Program-made: the position numbers and the translations under genes
Origin: DATKMS01 sp041497995
GTDB taxonomy: Bacteria; Desulfobacterota; Binatia; HRBIN30
Direction: 5' to 3'
Length of the DNA stretch: 7,622 bases
NCBI GenBank assembly: GCA_041497995.1
Contig: JBGQHM010000326.1
Location: 1 to 7,622 of the forward strand
In this document: positions 4,991 through 7,622 of the stretch, in pieces
Layout of the letters: each line of letters opens with the position of its first letter
How positions within the stretch are numbered: position 1 is the stretch's first letter
The notes under the pieces: model-generated
Databases searched by the model: none
What the model saw: only the letters and a program-made list of their open reading frames with translations
Told to the model about the DNA's origin: nothing

Positions 4991-7622
4991 TCACTGGCAT
5001 CCGCTCAGCACACTGTTGACGGCGAGTATCAACTCGGTGACGGTCACCGTCCCGCTGCCGTCCACATCGAACTGCGGGCAGGTGTCGATGGTGGCGTTGA
5101 GCAGAGCGATGTTCACTCCCTTGATGACCTCATCGACGGTGACCGCGCCGCCGTTGTCGCAGTCACCAACACAGCCTCCCGGAGTCGGGGTTACTGTCGG
5201 CGTCGGGAGCCGGTTGTCCCGTAGCGCCATCTGCACCATGGGATCGGCCGCGGCGGTCGTCAGCGCCAGCGTCACAGCCGTCTCCGGCGTGTCATCTTGG
5301 AACGAGCTGTTGGCGTTCGCCGCCTGCACCGCTTGAATGACCGACCCCAATCCCACCTTGGTGAAGTTTTCGAATCCTTGCTCTTCCAGCAGACGCACCG
5401 CCGCCTCCGAGATCACGTCGATCACGATGTCGGTCACGTCGCTCACCTGCCGCGCGAGCCGTGCCCTTGCCGGCCCGAGGTTGAGCACAGGCGTTCGCAA
5501 GACGACCGTCGGGCTGATCCGCGCCGCCACAACGGGCAATATCCCTTGCAAGAGAGCTGCGTCGACCTGAATCAAGAATCGGCCATCCGGATCAGTGACA
5601 ACGCTGGTGAATGGCTGACCCATCCCCAGGCAGGGCTTGCGCACCTCACAGAGGAACATGTCGACGGGAACTCCGCCCAGCGGGATTTGCCCGTGGGTCC
5701 CCGGAAAGCCGCCTCGACCTGGCGAGAGGACTCGGCCAGCTAACACCACCAAGGCCGGCGTGCCGGTAGCACTCGCCGTGACCGTTGCTGTCGTCGCCAC
5801 CGTGGGCGTCGAGCTGGGCGTCACCGTCGGCGTGAACGTCGCGGCGGTGTGCGTCGCCGTGGCAGTTGCGGACGGCGTCGGCGTTTCGGTCAGCGCCACG
5901 CTCGCGGTGCCGGTTGCCGTCGGCGAATGCGTCGCAGTGGGCGGCGGTGTTCCCGTAGACACGGTTGTGGGCGTCGTCGTCAGCGTTGGAGTGCTCGTCG
6001 GCGTCGCGCCGAGCGTCACTGTCGGCGTCTGAGTTCCGGTTGGCGCCGGCGTTCTCGTTGATGTTGCCGTCGCCGTATTGGTTGGCGCCGACGTCGCGCT
6101 CCCGGTCGGCAACGCTGTGGGTGTGCGGGTCGGCGTCGCCGTCGCTGCGTTGGTTGGTGTCGTCGTCAGCGTCATCGTCACCGTGCGCGTGGCCGTGGCC
6201 ATGGGCGTGACCGTCGGGGTGCTCGTGGGTGCGCCGCATTGGTTTAAGTTGCCCGAGACCGTGCCCGCGAACCCGCCGGGCGTGTCGATGAACGTGTCGC
6301 CCCCAGTGGCACAGATGATGTTGTTCACGATGTGCGTCATCGCGTTGCCCGCGCCTTGCAGCACGGAGATACCCGTGTCGCTCGTCTGCGGGTCGTCGAG
6401 AATGGTGTTGCCGCTGACCGTCGGCGCCGCGGCACCCGCAGCATAGACGCCGAAGCGTCCCGTGCCCGTGCCGCTGAACTCGATCGTGTTCCCGCTCGCC
6501 GTGCCTCCACCACCGCCGTAGTAGAGGCCCGCGTACCTCGCCGTGAGCGCGTTGCCACTGATCATCGGCGTCCCCGCCGGAACGTAGATCCCGATGTACG
6601 CCGTGAGCGTGTTGCCACTGATCGTCGGCGTGCCTCCCACCGCGTACAGCCCGTAGTTGCTGCCGTCACTCGTGAGCGTGCAACTCGTTACCGTCGCCGT
6701 GCCCTCCAGCAGGACCAAATACCCCAAGCGCGTCGCTTGCAGCGTGCAGAACTGTACGGTCCCCGTCCCACTCGCCTGGAAGCTCACCACCACGTTGTCG
6801 AACACCACATTGCGATTGCCGTTGCTCGCCCCCATCGCATTGAGCGTCCCCGCCACCGATATCGCGCCCGTGCCGCTGCCCCCCGTCAGCGTGATCCCCG
6901 CCGCGATCGTCACACTCGCCCCCGCCGTTACGCTCACGTTCTCCACCTCGTACGTGCTCACCACCGTCCCCGCGGCCGGCGTCAGCGGCCCCACCGTCAC
7001 CTGCCCCATGGCCTGCCCCGTCAGCAGCACTCCGGTCGCCAACCCCGTCGGAAAATTGTTGCCGCTCACCTGCGACCCCGCCTGGAACAGCGCCGGCGAC
7101 AGCCGCAGAGCGTAGTCCCCGCCGCTCACGTTCACCGTATTGTTGACGATCTGCACCCCGGCGGCCGTCCCCTCGGCGTTGATGGCGATGTCGCTCGTCT
7201 GCGGGTCGTCGAGAATGGTGTTGCCCGTAACCGTCGGTACCGCGGCGCCCAGCATGTACACGCCGTAACGTCCCGTGCCCGTACCGCTGAACCCGATCGT
7301 GTTGCCGCTCGCCGTCCCCCCGCCACCTCCGTAATAGATCCCCGAGTGCCGCGCCGTGATCATGTTGGTGCTGATCGTTGGCGTCCCCACCGGAACGTAG
7401 ACCCCGATGTACGCCGTGAGCGTGTTGCCACTGATCGTCGGCGTGCCTCCCACCACGTACAGCCCGTAGTTGCTGCCGTCACTCGTGAGCGTGCAACTCG
7501 TTACCGTCGCCGTCCCCTGCAGCAGGACCAAATACCCCAAGCGCGTCGTTTGCAGCGTGCAGAACTGCAGGGTCCCCGTCCCGCTCGCCTGGAAGCTCAC
7601 CAGGACGTCGTCGAACACCACA
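4991..7622 (-). CDS. Secreted beta-helix protein with Thr/Pro linker and dockerin-like tail (N-terminus outside window)
   Basis: The frame is open from the right edge to TGA at 4993-4991, giving at least 876 residues; signal peptide and true start lie beyond the window. Numbering is from the first visible codon (7621). Residues 1-462 are parallel beta-helix repeats of the NosD/pectate-lyase style ('TPTISGNTLTAYIG', 'GGTASGNTI', 'GNTILDDPQTSD'), with a 271-residue internal duplication. Residues about 463-622 are almost only Thr, Pro, Ala, Ser and Val, a flexible and perhaps glycosylated linker. Residues about 624-705 look like a transthyretin/carboxypeptidase-regulatory beta sandwich ('LAGRVLSP...GGVPVDMFLCE...VVTDPDGRFLIQVD'). 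Residues 720-805 are mostly helical and unrecognised, followed by a short TP linker. Residues 815-876 hold two dockerin-like EF-hand loops with Cys817, 821, 848 and 875. No enzyme active site is identified, so a carbohydrate-binding, adhesive or surface role is possible but unproven. It is convergent with htrA and so separately transcribed. Confidence 0.88.
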   Translation of the reverse strand, partial: VVFDDVLVSFQASGTGTLQFCTLQTTRLGYLVLLQGTATVTSCTLTSDGSNYGLYVVGGTPTISGNTLTAYIGVYVPVGTPTISTNMITARHSGIYYGGGGGTASGNTIGFSGTGTGRYGVYMLGAAVPTVTGNTILDDPQTSDIAINAEGTAAGVQIVNNTVNVSGGDYALRLSPALFQAGSQVSGNNFPTGLATGVLLTGQAMGQVTVGPLTPAAGTVVSTYEVENVSVTAGASVTIAAGITLTGGSGTGAISVAGTLNAMGASNGNRNVVFDNVVVSFQASGTGTVQFCTLQATRLGYLVLLEGTATVTSCTLTSDGSNYGLYAVGGTPTISGNTLTAYIGIYVPAGTPMISGNALTARYAGLYYGGGGGTASGNTIEFSGTGTGRFGVYAAGAAAPTVSGNTILDDPQTSDTGISVLQGAGNAMTHIVNNIICATGGDTFIDTPGGFAGTVSGNLNQCGAPTSTPTVTPMATATRTVTMTLTTTPTNAATATPTRTPTALPTGSATSAPTNTATATSTRTPAPTGTQTPTVTLGATPTSTPTLTTTPTTVSTGTPPPTATHSPTATGTASVALTETPTPSATATATHTAATFTPTVTPSSTPTVATTATVTASATGTPALVVLAGRVLSPGRGGFPGTHGQIPLGGVPVDMFLCEVRKPCLGMGQPFTSVVTDPDGRFLIQVDAALLQGILPVVAARISPTVVLRTPVLNLGPARARLARQVSDVTDIVIDVISEAAVRLLEEQGFENFTKVGLGSVIQAVQAANANSSFQDDTPETAVTLALTTAAADPMVQMALRDNRLPTPTVTPTPGGCVGDCDNGGAVTVDEVIKGVNIALLNATIDTCPQFDVDGSGTVTVTELILAVNSVLSGCQ
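4994..5179 (-). other. Dockerin-like duplicated EF-hand domain
   Basis: This codes for residues 815-876 of the beta-helix protein. Loop 1 is D820-C-D822-N-G824...T828...E831; loop 2 is D852-V-D854-G-S856...T860...E863. Each is followed by a hydrophobic helix (VIKGVNIAL and LILAVNSVL). This matches the tandem calcium-loop-plus-helix plan of type I dockerins. Loop 1 has Gly rather than Asp/Asn at position 5, so its calcium affinity may be low. Four cysteines could form two disulfides, which classical clostridial dockerins lack. Confidence 0.65.
5756..6235 (-). repeat. Low-complexity Thr/Pro linker coding region
   Basis: About 480 bases encode 'TPT', 'TAT' and 'TPS'-type units. On the plus strand this reads as endless GTCG/GGCGTC words and creates long spurious Val/Gly-rich frames. 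The units are degenerate rather than exact, so it is an old or diverse low-complexity tract, but slippage or recombination could change its length. Confidence 0.8.
6381..6809 (-). repeat. Downstream copy of 813-bp tandem repeat in beta-helix gene
   Basis: This matches 7194-7622 at a constant offset of 813 bases (271 codons) with no indels. By hand count 48 of 429 bases differ. It codes for residues 272-414, which parallel residues 1-143. The similarity fades past residue 414. Confidence 0.9.
7194..7622 (-). repeat. Upstream copy of 813-bp tandem repeat, cut by the window edge
   Basis: This is the partner of 6381-6809. The 384 bases between the copies (6810-7193) belong to the same 813-bp unit, but their counterpart, if it exists, lies beyond the right edge. 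More units may follow upstream in the gene. Confidence 0.9.

Noticed and set aside
5637..6446. Val/Gly-rich plus-strand frames opposite the beta-helix gene
   Set aside because: They are the antisense of the Thr/Pro linker codons and have no independent coding signal.
6381..7622. Repeated words suggesting a CRISPR-like array
   Set aside because: The repeats are coding beta-helix units with an 813-bp period and in-frame shorter motifs, not short repeats with unique spacers.

Overview
This is a GC-rich window from a Gram-negative-type bacterium, judged by a periplasmic Do-family protease and an AsmA/TamB-like envelope protein. The right-hand gene encodes a secreted beta-helix protein with a long Thr/Pro linker and a cysteine-bearing dockerin-like tail. 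From memory, that combination is frequent in uncultured deltaproteobacterial and Binatota-like genomes, so that is a tentative guess at the source. No phage, transposase, CRISPR or RNA gene was recognised.

Layout: (1) 1-1914, minus strand, the first 638 codons of a large AsmA/TamB-like protein that runs off the left edge. (2) 1915-2033, a short divergent intergenic region with a 10-bp direct repeat, a perfect 7-bp inverted repeat and a possible -10 box. (3) 2034-3053, plus strand, an unrecognised protein with six predicted membrane segments and one periplasmic domain. (4) 3101-4486, plus strand, a DegP/DegQ/HtrA-like serine protease with an intact His-Asp-Ser triad and two PDZ domains, 47 bases behind the membrane protein and probably cotranscribed with it. 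(5) 4487-4990, a gene-free convergent gap. It holds a large REP-doublet-like palindrome (perfect 30-bp arms plus an outer 8-bp arm pair) and a second, unrelated strong hairpin. (6) 4991-7622, minus strand, the 3' portion of a secreted protein: two 271-residue beta-helix repeats, a Thr/Pro linker of about 160 residues, a transthyretin-like domain, a helical region and a dockerin-like C-terminus.

The three left-hand genes all concern the cell envelope. The TamB-like protein probably bridges inner and outer membranes, and HtrA does periplasmic protein quality control. The membrane protein between them, with its exposed periplasmic domain, could work with either. The beta-helix gene is a separate, convergent unit.

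I see no complete undescribed system. The strongest signals for a second look are the palindromic repeats in the convergent gap, the mosaic 813-bp tandem duplication in the beta-helix gene, and the uncharacterised membrane protein upstream of htrA.
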